DNA of 64,000 nt from Isochrysis galbana. Taxonomy: Eukaryota > Haptophyta > Isochrysidales > Isochrysidaceae. Below, piece by piece: positions 33,184 through 44,600 of this stretch. Position 1 is the stretch's first letter, and each line of letters begins with the position of its first letter. The DNA is taken from contig CM030935.1 of NCBI GenBank assembly GCA_018136815.1, positions 3,794,299 to 3,858,298 on the forward strand. The letters are read 5' to 3'. The notes beneath the pieces were generated by a model. The model worked only from the letters and a program-made list of their open reading frames with translations. It searched no databases and was not told where the DNA came from. The position numbers and the translations under genes were made by a program.

Positions 33184-33450
33184 GGCCACTGTGTGAGCGC
33201 CAGTAGAGTGGAAGAGGAAAGGGAGGGAGAGGGACGGAGGGAGAGGGGGTGGGGGGTGGGGGGTGGGGGGGAGAGAGGGTGAGGAGAGATCGGAAGGGGG
33301 AGATGGAGAGAGGGGGAAAGGGGTAGAGGGAGAGGGAGAGAGGGAGGGAGGGAGAGCGGGGGAGGAGGCAGCGAGGCAGAAGAGTAGGAGTACTCCTAGG
33401 AGCAGAGTAGAGGCTAGAGCTTCTCATTCAACAACGTTTTTTATAAACCA
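33184..33450. repeat. GA/GGGGT-rich low-complexity tract
   Basis: Purine-rich on the plus strand (GGGAGAGG and GGGGTGG units, 33210-33370). The ORFs in it are compositional. Confidence 0.85.
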
Positions 33451-33953
33451 CTATAAAACAGAGCTGGAAGGTGCTAAGGGGCTCATAGAGGCATCAGGGG
33501 CATAGTCCACACACACCCTACGCCGAGCAAAAGAGAAATTGCCAATTCTTGACCACCTCCTTGCACCGTGTCGTACCGTGTCGCGCATGGTATGGAGCCA
33601 TCGCAACGCTTGGTGGTCGATAACGAGCCGAAAGTGGCGGCCCCATAAGTAGGGGCGCCAATTGCGAATACTCCCGAGCGCTGCCAGAAGCTCCACCTCG
33701 GTGGTGGTCCAGTGGCGTTCGGCTGACGTCAACCGCCGTCCGTAATAGGCCACCGTGGTCCGTGGTCGTCGGCCTTCGAGAGTATACCCCCGATCCCCAG
33801 GCTACTCGCCGCGTCAGTCTTCACGATGAATTCCTTTTCGGCCCGCGGTGCGGCTAGCACTGGAGCCGAGGTGATGAGCTCGATAAGGCGGGCGACGGCC
33901 GCCTGGCACTCAGGCGATTGATTGCGACTGCTGGGCGACACAAAAGGCCCTCC
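33451..33953 (-). pseudogene. Ty3/gypsy RT/RNase H fragment
   Basis: Two minus-strand frames (33941-33729 and 33753-33451) carry SPECQAAVARLIELITSAPV, FIVKTDAASSLGIGGIL, YYGRRLTSAERHWTTTEVEL and FRLVIDHQALRWLHTM. They closely match 40.3-40.7 kb of the full chromovirus. Frame changes near 33740 and 33560 and the absence of flanking pol make it a dead fragment of a sister copy. Confidence 0.85.
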
Positions 33954-33968
33954 TGGAACCCACCACCC

Positions 33969-34312
33969 GAACCGGGCCCAAGGCAGCGCACCTGGGCCGC
34001 ACCCCGGAAACCAAAGACCAAAGACAAAAGGAACGAAGGGGGGAAGGGAAAAGGGAGGAGTGAAGGGAACAGGGGCGATGTCGGATAGAAGGCGTAAGGA
34101 ACCGGCAGATAGTTAGTAGGTGTCGTAGCCCTGAATCTTCAGATTTTTTTTCTGGTCCCGGTATCTAGCACCTCCCTACCGTCATCGCCCTTACATCCCT
34201 TCACTCCACTACTTCTCCTTCTCCTTCTCCTTCCTCCCTTCTCTCCTTTTTTTTTGGTTTCCGGGGTTCGGCACAGGTGCACTACCTTACTACCTTGGGC
34301 CCGGTTCGGACA
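33969..34312. repeat. Imperfect inverted repeat ~115-bp arms
   Basis: The left arm (33969-34085, CCGAACCGGGCCCAAGG ... CCCCGGAAACCAAA ... AGTGAAGGGA) is matched by the reverse complement of 34195-34312. The arms are separated by about 110 bp. It resembles a foldback or MITE-like structure adjoining the gypsy fragment. Confidence 0.65.
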
Positions 34313-34319
34313 GGGGGGT

Positions 34320-34690
34320 CCAGGCAAGCCTCTTGTTGCTATGTTGCTGTTGGTGGTGCGGGGTATAACGTGTAGGCTACTCTTTGTCAGACATGCAATC
34401 AAAAAAAAGTAAGCTCACCTGGGGTCCAGAATGTGGCTGGGGTGTACCTTGCTATAACCTAAAAGGAGGGGGTAGAAGTCATACGCCGAGATGAAGGGGT
34501 ATCAGTCCAGGCAAGCCTCTTGTTGCTATGTTGCTGTTGGTGCGGGGTATAACGTGTAGGCTACTCTTTGTCAGACATGCAATAAAAAAAAGTAAGCTCA
34601 CCTGGGGTCCAGAATGCGGCTGGGGTGTACCTTGCTATAACCTTAAAGGAGGGGGTAGAAGTCATACGCCGAGATGAAGGGGTATCAGTA
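34320..34690 (+). repeat. Two tandem copies of a ~186-bp unit
   Basis: CCAGGCAAGCCTCTTGTTGC begins at 34320 and again at 34507. Both units run through AAAAAGTAAGCTCACCTGGG to GAAGGGGTATCAGT with few differences, so the duplication is recent. Confidence 0.9.
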
Positions 34691-35198
34691 TCAGCGATGA
34701 AATCACCAGACCTGAAACCCGAGGCGGCGGCCTCTTGCCGTCAGCCGTCGGGAGCGGGACTAATATTCAATATTATTATTGTATAGATACTAGTCCCTAA
34801 TCTCCAAGATTTGTTGGCTCGGGTCATCCCCTTTGCCCACTACCAATGCAACACCGTTGTTGCGCAATGTCTGCACTTGAGAAGCTAGTCCGGGCACATG
34901 AGCCAACCCTGTGCACTTCTGCCCATCGCGTGCATAGACACTGAATGCCTACCGGAACACAGAACTTGGTTGCAAATATGTGTACGGCGGAGGGGAGATG
35001 CCGGTGGTAGGCCACGAAGTTTGGCGATTAGGCTGAAGGTGGTGAGCAAGCGAATGATTCTAGCTCTAGGCCTCAATAGGTCTAGCCAACATTCCAAGCA
35101 GATGCGAAAGAAACATGTACGAGCGCCGGGGCAATGACAAACGATTGAGTGGGAACGAGAGGAGATGTTTCTGACCCAGCGTTACTATGATTTGCCCG

Positions 35199-35988
35199 TC
35201 AATAAAAGGTGTTTTCTTCCTCGACAGGAGGTAGCTGAGTCCCACTTTCCGGGACGAACAGTCCGAAGACAACTGGCTTGCTTGAGGGCTGCGATGGTAC
35301 CTCTGGATGCTCGGGAGCGAGCACTAGGAATTTAGCGTCAGCACACACATCCACGAGCCAGGGCGGCAAATTGCACACGAAACATCTGACATCTCGGTCG
35401 AGATACTTGAAGGTGTCGCCGTTCTCTTCTATTGGAGGCCCGGTCATGTCCCGAAACTGCGCGTGATCGATGGCGTGATATATGCCCGCCTTGGAGAGGT
35501 AGGCGTAGGTGCCGTTGCGGCAGACCAGCTGTGTGCCACTGAGGTAGCCGATGGCCGGGATACGCTGTCCTTCGATGAGGTCTTCGACTAAAGGGAAGTG
35601 AACGTAGAGCCCCTTCTTTGCCTTGGCCACTGTTTTAATCAAGGATCGAAGACGGCCTGTCCACGAGAGACGCAACATGCCTAGACTGTCTATGGGTTTG
35701 CCAGCAAAGTTGGAGGCGATATGGCGAGCGACAGCCGTGGTTGCCTCATATCGATCCTGCTCATTTGTGAGGCTCAGTCCAGTGTAGCTTCGGAGGAGGC
35801 CCATGCACGAAGCCTGCACGAACTCATCGAGAGACTTGTGCTCAGAGTATGTCGGCTCGCAGAGTAGACGCCTCATTAGCACTATGCCCATTGAGAATTC
35901 GTCCGGCGAGCTTGTGAAGTAATCCATCGCGTGCAAGCTGGCAATGCCGGTCGCGGTCACTCGTTGCATTACGCGCGCGAGTCGGCTC
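35199..35988 (-). CDS. Unidentified gene, 5' end lost in the N gap
   Basis: The minus frame is open from the gap edge (35988) to a stop at 35199. The first ATG is at 35969 (256 residues), but no stop separates it from the gap, so the true start is probably missing. Segments such as HAMDYFTSSPDEFSMGIVLM, SYTGLSLTNEQDRYEATTAV and RDVRCFVCNLPPWLVDVCAD look like folded protein with ordinary composition, unlike the repeat-derived frames nearby. I recognise no family and no membrane segment. Codon usage is moderate in GC. Confidence 0.6.
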
Positions 35989-36088
35989 NNNNNNNNNNNN
36001 NNNNNNNNNNNNNNNNNNNNNNNNNNNNNNNNNNNNNNNNNNNNNNNNNNNNNNNNNNNNNNNNNNNNNNNNNNNNNNNNNNNNNNNN
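35989..36088. other. Assembly gap (100 N)
   Basis: Exactly 100 N, the conventional filler for a gap of unknown size. It separates the truncated gene from the flank of the retrotransposon. Confidence 1.
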
Positions 36089-36202
36089 TGGCTGTCTTGA
36101 GGCTTGGCTAGCTGTTAGGACCGCCCTTTGAGGTTGATGTGGATAGGATCAGACGATTTGGCTAGCAAGGCGGACTCATTGGCGTATTATGATGCATCTG
36201 TA

Positions 36203-37029
36203 TGACGAATTGGCTGGCCCATAGGGCCTGAGGGCAATGAGGAAGGATGCATGCCGGGCAGGCCGGCGGAGGAGACGACTTCAGAGGTGCTGACGGCTGA
36301 AGCCCGTCAGCAGAGGAAGGCGGGCAGGCGGGCTTGAGCGAGGCGAGGACGGCGGCGAAAGCGACATGGAACGAGCGGCGAAAGCGAGGGTGAGTGTGAG
36401 GAGGCTGTGGTGGCAGGGGCTGGCGAGGTGAGGGATTGTAAGGTCTGAGTGTTACGAGACGAGAGCGACGAGAGCGAGGAGCGACGACGGATGACGACTG
36501 ACGACAGGACGACGGACAACGACACCCAGGAAAAACCCCGACTCTCGCCCCACGACTTTCTCACATAACTCACTGAAATCAAACCCAAACACTCCGATCA
36601 GACACAACGGACGACGATCAAAGGGCATCTGTCGGCATCTTGTCTGGAACGGGAATCGCACCATAACGGAATCGAGGGCAATCTTGCTACGCAGGATTCC
36701 AAGAGACCTACCAATAAGACGAAAGGAGTGCGATGTGCCTAAGGGGAGATGCGAAGAGGTCGCAAATTAAACCTGATTGCCCCCAGAAGCAGATAAAGAA
36801 CCGCAGGGGAGATAGCAAATTAAACCTATCTGCGAGGCGCCTGGGAGGAAGAAAGGTAGGGAAACTTCCCTTCTCTTTCGAGAGAAAGAGAGGGCGCTCC
36901 ACAACCCACGATCCCATGCATCCAAGCGAAGCTTTTGACCGAGAACGAGAACGAGAGAATTATAACGATAAATACCGAACGACGAAGAGAAGAGCGAAGC
37001 CTAACGAGTGTCGATTCGCGAATGCGACA
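36203..37029 (-). repeat. 3' LTR of the chromovirus
   Basis: 827 bp, TG...CA, adjacent to the duplicated CTGTA. Compared with the 5' LTR it has about twenty fewer bases, spread as many one-base deletions with few substitutions. That pattern looks more like base-calling error near the N gap than ordinary ageing. Confidence 0.9.
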
Positions 37030-37238
37030 CCCCCCTGCTAGGATCGAGCGTCCCGCGAGGAAAGAAGAGAACCTAACGGACATCGGAGAGCTCCAAGCAA
37101 GCCACGAGAAAGGCAGAAGAGCAATCCTGAACGAGACCGAATGAGCCAAGAGCGAAGAGCGAATAAATCCGAAGAGCGAATGAAACAATAAATCGAGAAG
37201 TTACGAATTACGAACAACGAACAATCGAGGACGATGAG

Positions 37239-37480
37239 AACGCGGAACGACAAGAATCGAGATCGAGAGCGAGAAACGAAGAACGCGAACGACGAGAATC
37301 GAGAATCGAAGAACGAGAAACGAAGAACGCGGAACGACGAGAATCGAGAATCGAGAGCGAGAAACGAAGAACGCGGAACGACGAGAATCGAGAATCGAGA
37401 ATCGAAGAACGAGAAATGAAGAACGCGGAACGACGAGAATCGAGAATCGAGAATCGAAGAACGAACGACGAACGGCGAAC
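37239..37480 (+). repeat. 43-52-bp tandem array in the element's 3' region
   Basis: About five units of GAACGCGGAACGACGAGAAT plus GAATCGA repeats, with GAGAAACGAA spacers. It lies between the pol tail and the 3' LTR. Minus-strand frames across it (FDSRFSSFRVL repeats) are artefacts. Confidence 0.9.
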
Positions 37481-38005
37481 GACAAACTATAAGAATAGTG
37501 CGCGACGATCGAAGAGACAGGAAGTACCACACCCGTCCGGACGATAAGGTGTAGAATCGGCGGCCGGCGCGGCAGACCGCAGGACTCAACGCTGCAACCC
37601 ATCCCTTCTCTCTTTACGAGAGTTTTACCTGGATGTTTGGGCGGTGTGGCGGCACCCAAGTTACAACGCGGCGTCTCCTGTTCTTCGATATATGAGTAGT
37701 CGAACAGCCAACGGCGAAAGGCGGCGAGATATCACGACGGGCTCGGCACGTCACGCGCGAGCTAAACGACGAGGTACGGGGGTCTCCTGACAGAGCGCAG
37801 CGAAAGGGGAGGGAGATCCATCCTCCGTGGTCGAAAGGGGGCGAGCCATACCTCACTTCCCGCGGGGGAATTATTCGGCGGCCGCGGGGGGAAAATTCGG
37901 CGACCGCGGGGGGAACTGGAAAAGAATTCCCGTACGTTCCCGTACCGCGATCATACGTAAACGATGGCGTTGAGAGATATCTGGAGGGCGTGACAGTCGC
38001 GACTG

Positions 38006-38610
38006 TCAGAAGAACGCAGAGGGTGTATCGAGGAGAGAGACGAGGGTGCGATCCGATGGCGACAGGCGTGCGAGAGCCTCGGAGCGACAGCGAACGAAGG
38101 TAGGCGAGGCAAGGGCATCGTGCGCAAATGCGTGGGAGCCAAACCACGGGGAACCGCGCGACGATCCCGACGAGTACCACCACTGCCCGAGGACGAAGAC
38201 CGCGTGCTGCGGCCGCATCATTGGACCTGCAGGGTTGGCAACAGACGGGCGGGCTGAGACGGGCAAATGGGAGACATGAGCAACGGGGCCACTGTGCGAG
38301 GACGGTGCGAGACGAGGCGAGCGGCGCGGGGCCTGATGATCCGAGCCGGTGGTCTCGGATCCCACGGGAGCTTCGATCGCGTGCGACGTCGGCGGAGTTG
38401 AGACGGTCTGAGATTGTGATTCTGCAGCCCGCTTTCTCATCTGAGGCTTACGAAGAGGCGGGGAGGGGTGAGCATCATCATAGGCGGTGACGAGCGACTC
38501 GCAGCGGCGAAGCAGTTCGGCTAGCGGCTCCCATGTGGCCGCAGCTTTCGCGTAGCCACGCCATTTGACGAGATACTGCCTTGAATCGCCTCGACCTTGC
38601 GGTCAAGGAG
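38006..38610 (-). pseudogene. Chromodomain and pol tail, in a shifted frame
   Basis: The pol frame ends at 38521, but the conserved chromodomain core (QYLVKWRGY...ATWEPLAEL) continues from about 38610 in another frame. It runs to 38006 through a Ser/Pro-rich tail. A one-base indel near 38600-38620 explains the break. Chromodomains on integrases of this class guide insertion to modified histones. The shift may be a genuine mutation or an assembly error. Confidence 0.7.
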
Positions 38611-41600
38611 GGAATCAACCAGATACTCATCTCTTTGGACGGGGTCTTCATCTGTGAGGGTATAGTAGGGACGGAGGTTAGTCACATGCACTTCCCCGGA
38701 GAGGAGGCGATTTTCTTGGTCGCGTAGTCGGTAGCGGCCAGCGCCAAGCGCCTCAGCAATGCGGTATGGTCCGCTGTAGTGGTAGAGGAGCTTGTTGCGG
38801 TGTCCTGGAATCTTGCGAACCACCCTATCACCTGGGGCAAATTGGATGGGGGGAGAGTGAGTGCGTAGCGTGTCGGCGAGTGCGTCGGCTTGAGATTCTA
38901 AAGTTGCATCATAAGCCGCGGCCCACGCCGCCTTTAAACGACAATGCACTTTCCAAGCGTACGAGCGAATTTCCTGAGGTAACTCGGGAGGTGGGCCAGT
39001 GTCAGGTGGATCAGAAAGCTGTGCAGGCAGGCGAAGCTCACGGCCATAGAGCAAGGCAGCAGGCGACATGCGGGTAATGCGATTAGCTGAAGCGCGCATG
39101 CTCATTAGAAAGAACGGGAGATGATCGACCCAATGACCGCCGCCTTCATCGGTAGCGCGAGCCATGTTGATCAATGTTTGCTGAGCTCGTTCGACCAGGC
39201 CCACGCTCTCGTGATGATGAGGTGTGCTCGGCCGCAAGTCGGTGCCGGTGCGCTCGAGGATGATCGAGGTGAGTTGACTAGCGAGATTGCTGCCGGAGTC
39301 CGAGCGAAGTTGCCTTGGTACTCCGTGCCGAGAGACGACGTACGACATGAAGGCGTGAAGTGCGTCGGCACTCGAGGGGTCGCCGTTGTGAGGGGCCGCC
39401 TCGATCCAACGAGTGAGCGAGTCCACGAAAACGAGGAGCTTGTCGAAGCCTCGAGAGCCCTTGATGAAGTCGTGCGTGGGAGCCATCGACACGACGTCGC
39501 AGAAGACGATGTCGAACGGATAGGCGCCGACCTGCGGTCCCTTTGGATCTGCGAGGTGACGGAAGGGAGGCTTAGCTAAGGTGCACTCGTGGCATTGGCG
39601 AACGTGCTCACAGACGTCTGCGTTCATGCCAGGCCAAAAATATCGGTCGCGTAGAAGGCGCGCCATCCGGTTGTCGCCGAGGTGGCACAGGTGGTCGTGA
39701 AAGGCTTCGAGGTAGGCGCGGCGCATCGTCTTCGGCACGTAGAGGCAAAGCTTCTCGCCATCCCTCGTTGGCACTCGTCGGTAGAGTAGTCCAGATCGCA
39801 ACAGGCATCGAGAAGATTCACGACTGAGCCAGCGCAAGCGACGGTGATCGAGATCGGGGTTGTGAGGAGACGAGGAGAGGAAGCGAATGAGGTCGTGGCA
39901 GTCAGGGTCCTCGGCCTGTGCCTCCTTGAGCGCCTCGGCGTTGGGTGTACCGACGTCGAGGTAGGAGATGTTGATGGAATCCCTGGTCGTAGAGGACAAC
40001 CTGGACGATCGTTCGTCGGCTTGCAGACTGGAGGCCGTGGTGGTACGAGAACGAGAGGCGGCGACGGCTGGTGGCTGACCATCCGATGCCGTGGTGGAGC
40101 GAGAGTTAGGGACGACGGCGGCTAGTAGCTGCCCACCCCCCTGCTTAGGAGCGGACGTCTCCGACGTCTCGTCGTCTGCCGCCACCAAGCGCGACACTCC
40201 ATCAGCGTCTTTGTGGTTCGCGCCAGGTTTGTGCTCGACGGTAAAGCGGTACTCGGACAACTTGAGCGCCCATCGCATCAAGCGCGACGCCGGCCCACCC
40301 TGGACGGTGTCCTTCATGGTGTGCAACCAACGGAGCGCTTGGTGATCGATGACGAGGCGAAAGTGCCGGCCCCAAAGGTACGGTCGCCAAGTGCGAATGC
40401 TTTCCAGGGCGGCGAGAAGCTCCACCTCGGTGGTGGTCCAATGACGCTCCGCGGCGGTGAGGCGGCGACCGTAATACGCGACGACATGCTCGTGCCCATG
40501 ATCGTCGACTTGCGACAGAATACCACCAATACCCAGGGTACTGGCCGCGTCCGTTTTGACGATGAACTCTTTGTCGTGACGAGGCGCCGCCAACACTGGA
40601 GCAGACGTGATGAGCTCGATGAGGCGACGGATCGCTGTCTGACACTCAGGTGACTGAGAGACGGTAGCCACATAGACGCCCGTACGAGTAAGGTCGGTGA
40701 GAGGTGCCGCGACGTGCGCGAAACCCTTGATGAACCGACGGTAGTACGAGCAAAGACCGAGAAACGAGCGGACCTTTTCGAGCGAATTGATGTGACGTGG
40801 ATCAATCGAGCGTACCGCCTCGACTTTCTTGGGGTCCATCTCGAGACCACGACGAGAAACGACGTGCCCAAGGTACTCGCCCTTGATAGCGAACAAGATG
40901 CACTTGGAGGCCTTACACGAGAGACCGGCCCACCGGAGGCGCTCGAGGACGAGATCGAGACGGTGAAGCATTTGCTCGAATGAGGCGTCGATGCGTTCTT
41001 CGAGCGTGCTGCCTGTACCTGTCGACCAAATCCCGATGTCGTCCAGGTACGGCATGCAAATTTCCCATGCGAGGCCTTGGAGCACCGCGTCCATGAGACG
41101 ACACATGTAGGAAGGGCCGGATTGGACGCCGAACGGGAGGTAATTGAACTCGTACTTCTGGCGGTGGGTGCAGAACGCCGTGATGGGTTTGTCCTCCTCC
41201 TTGATGGGCAGACACCAGAAGCCGGAGGCGAGATCGAGCAAGCAGAGAAAGAGAGAATCTCGAGAACCTTGGCCTCGGGATAGACGATCGATAGCTTCGA
41301 CGGTGAGCGGTAGAGGGCTGTCCGAGATACGAAGCTTCGAGTTCGTGTCGCGATAGTCGACGCAGAAGCGAACGGATCCGTCCTTCTTGCCGACTAGGAC
41401 GACCCGCGAAGCCCAAGGCGAATTCGACTTGCGGATGATGCCCGCCGCCTCCATCTCGGCGACGTGCTTGTCGACGATGGCGCGGCCCTCGTCACCCATC
41501 TTGGACGGAGCGTGTCGGTGGGCTGTAGCACCGGGGAGGAGAGGCAGCTCGACCTCCATGACGTGCGTGTGCCGAGGGTTCTTCGGGTCGAGGGCGAACG

Positions 41601-44600
41601 CGTCGATATGCCGTGCCAGCAGGCAGCGTACGCGCTGCTTCTGGGACGGCGACAATTGCTTGTCGGGGTCAATGGTGATAGCGTCGAGGAGCGCGCGCTG
41701 TGCCTCGGTGAGCGAGGACTCGGGGTCGTCTCCATCACCGGCGGCTGTCGACCGCGCCTCGTGCAACTTGTACTCGATGTGAGCTGACGCCACCGGCGAG
41801 TACGCAGGAAGAGTTACAGGTCGTGGCGCCAAGTTCCAAACGGTGATCAACACCTCTCCCTCCGGAGTTGGAGTTTCGACGCTAGTGGCGACCATTGGAG
41901 GAGAATCGAGGCCATCACGAGGCGGTAGACGGTCGACGAGGATGGCGGAGTCGGGGTAGTTCTCGATGACCTCTAGAGGTAGGCGAACAGAGAACGTACC
42001 CTTCGATCGCGCGGGGATGGTGATGGGCTGCCTGGTGTACAGAGCAAACTCTTTCAACGAGGCAGCCGACGACGGGGATCCCTTTGCGAAAAGCGGCTCG
42101 ACATCGACAGCGGCGAACGAGGGAGAAGGAGACGAAGGAGGACTGCGAGTGAAGTCGAAACGAGGGGGCGGCTCGAGCTCGGGATCGAGGGGCGGCAATG
42201 GAATCGAAGACGGCATCGCCGGCGGCGACTCGCCGTGAGCCTGGCAGGATGAGAGATCGTCCGCGATGGGGACGAGCGGCGAGTCATCCGCCTGAGGCGA
42301 GTCGGCGGAGATCATAGCGACTAGCGGTGCCGAAGAGATACGAGGGCGAGTAGATACGAGGGATGGAACGCGACGATCGTTGACCACAAGGGTCAAGCGG
42401 CCATCACGTTTCGCATCAGGCGACAGTTCGATACAGGCGGCGTATGCTTCCAAGAAATCGTTTCCTAGGAGAAGCATAGGCGCGCCTTCGACGACGAGAA
42501 AGCGGTGCCGGAATTCGACACCGGAGAGGGAGAAGACCAACGTAGCGTAGCCGCGAGTGCGGAGGGGGTTACCGTCCGGTCCGACGACGGCAGGTCGGTC
42601 TGAAGCGTGTTCGATCAAGACGCAAGCGTCGCGGGGCAATGCAGCCAACAACTCGGTGGTCACAACCGAGGGGCCGGCTTCCGTGTCGGCGAGAGTCTTG
42701 TTGACGGCGAGAGCGGAATCGACGATATAACGAGTAGGGCCCGTAGCGGATTGACGGCAAACGATAAGATCGCGAACATATAGGCAGTGACGGGGGTAGA
42801 GGCTCGGCGGCGTGTCGGAGACAAGCCTCGCCGGTACCTCCCTGGTCACAGAAGCGACGACAGCAGGCTGGTTGAGAACAGGCGTGAAACCCGAGGGAAC
42901 GAAGGCGGCGTGCCGCTGCTTATGGTCGGCAATGACCTCAGCAACGGAGCGGCGAGCGGGGCGGTCGAGCGGAGGCAGCGGCGGGTGCAGGTCCGGCAAG
43001 GCACCCAAGCCTAGGCGAGATGGCGGCGTCGGAAGCAGAGCAAGGCGTTCCTGGCCTGACCAGGTTAGACGCAAGGCGGCATGCCAACCCTCTGGAGTAA
43101 GCGTGTCCGGAAAGGAAACGGAGGCACACGTCTCCAAGAGAGGAGGCATCGGCACAAACGGCGACGAGGACGAGGGAGAGGGAGAGGGAGTAAGGATCGG
43201 CAACGGCTCCTCCTCCACCGCGGGCGAATGAAGGCGGACCTCTGCGTCGAGAGCCGACGCTAGCGACGGAGACAACGGCAGCCAGGCATACGAGATCGAG
43301 CCGTGCGCACCGCGCACCGCCGTCCATACACGCCAGCGGTTGCGGACCTTACGAATCATCCGAGCGGGACGAACGGGTAACAACGACGAGCGGGGCGACC
43401 CTAGCCACGGCCGCCACTCCCTATCAATCGCGGCGACACTCGAAACATTCGAAGGCTCAGAATTGGAACCAGCCTGAGCCGCCAACCGGCTTGATTGCAG
43501 GTCACGAGCCTGAGATAGGAGGGAGGCGGCGGACGCGGCCGGACGAGTCGGAGTACGACGGCAGTAGTCGAGGACGACGGGCATCCACTGCATCGCCATC
43601 GCACCGGCGATACCCACGTAAGTGCGGCTGCGCATCGAGCCGCGATGAGGGGACATGGGGAGGTTTGCCATTGCGTGCTGGCGACCAAGAACAATGCACG
43701 TCGGCACGAGCGGAGGAAGGCTGGGCGAAAGGTAGAGCCCCGTAGCCTTAGTATGTCCCGTTCCATGTTGCCATGGATGGACGTATTGCGTGGCTTCGAG
43801 ACCCCCGAGTAGCGACTTGGCATAGTGGTGCATCTTCGGGTTCTCCACCGCCAGAAACGGAGCCCTGGCGTTCAAGCGACGGCGAAATTGCGCGACGGCC
43901 GAAATCGTATCAGACATACGCTGCGGGTTGGAATGGATCCACCTCAAGCCAGCGTTCGAGAGATAAGTGCACGGCGGGTTCGCGATAATCAAGTCCCATC
44001 CGAGGTCTTGGACGAGATCCGCGTCCCCGTCGAAGTGCGGAACGTAATCGACTTCGGACGGGAACAGATCGCACGTCGCTACATCAGCGCCAGCAAGCAA
44101 AAACATGGACGAGACTACTCCACTCGTCTCGCCGATAATCAAGACGCGAGGAGGCGAGATGCCGTCGGTCTGCACGGCCTCGACGTCACGCCTTACGTCT
44201 CTGAGTGTGACACAAATTTCGTCGAAGTGGATAGGTAGCACCTGAGCTGGAGACTCAGGCGATCGGCTAGGGCGCAGAACAAGCTGCGCCGCCTCGGCAA
44301 TATCTTTCGGCATTACGTGCGCGGCACCGTGAGCGGCGGCGCGTTGGAAAGCGAGATCGATAACGTACGAGAGGGTCTCGCCCTCCTTCAAGGAAGGGCG
44401 AGTGCGCGCGAGATGTATGAGCAAATCTTCAGCGGCCGGAACCAAAGTCAGGCACACTGAAAACTGGCAAAGCGGAACGACAGCGGAAACGTATACGGGA
44501 TTGCGAGTGACCGGGATCGACGGAGACGCGGCGGCCAATGTGCGAGCCGTCTGAGCCGGAAGAGATTCGGACGAGAATAGAGCAGGCTGAGAACGGAACA

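Noticed and set aside
37201-37659. Minus-strand SRF/DSRF-rich protein
   Set aside because: It arises from the 43-52-bp tandem array between pol and the 3' LTR, with no domain.
43585-44148. Bacterial or phage contamination as the source of the methyltransferase
   Set aside because: It is in one continuous frame with retrotransposon protease, RT, RNase H and integrase, inside matched LTRs with a target duplication.
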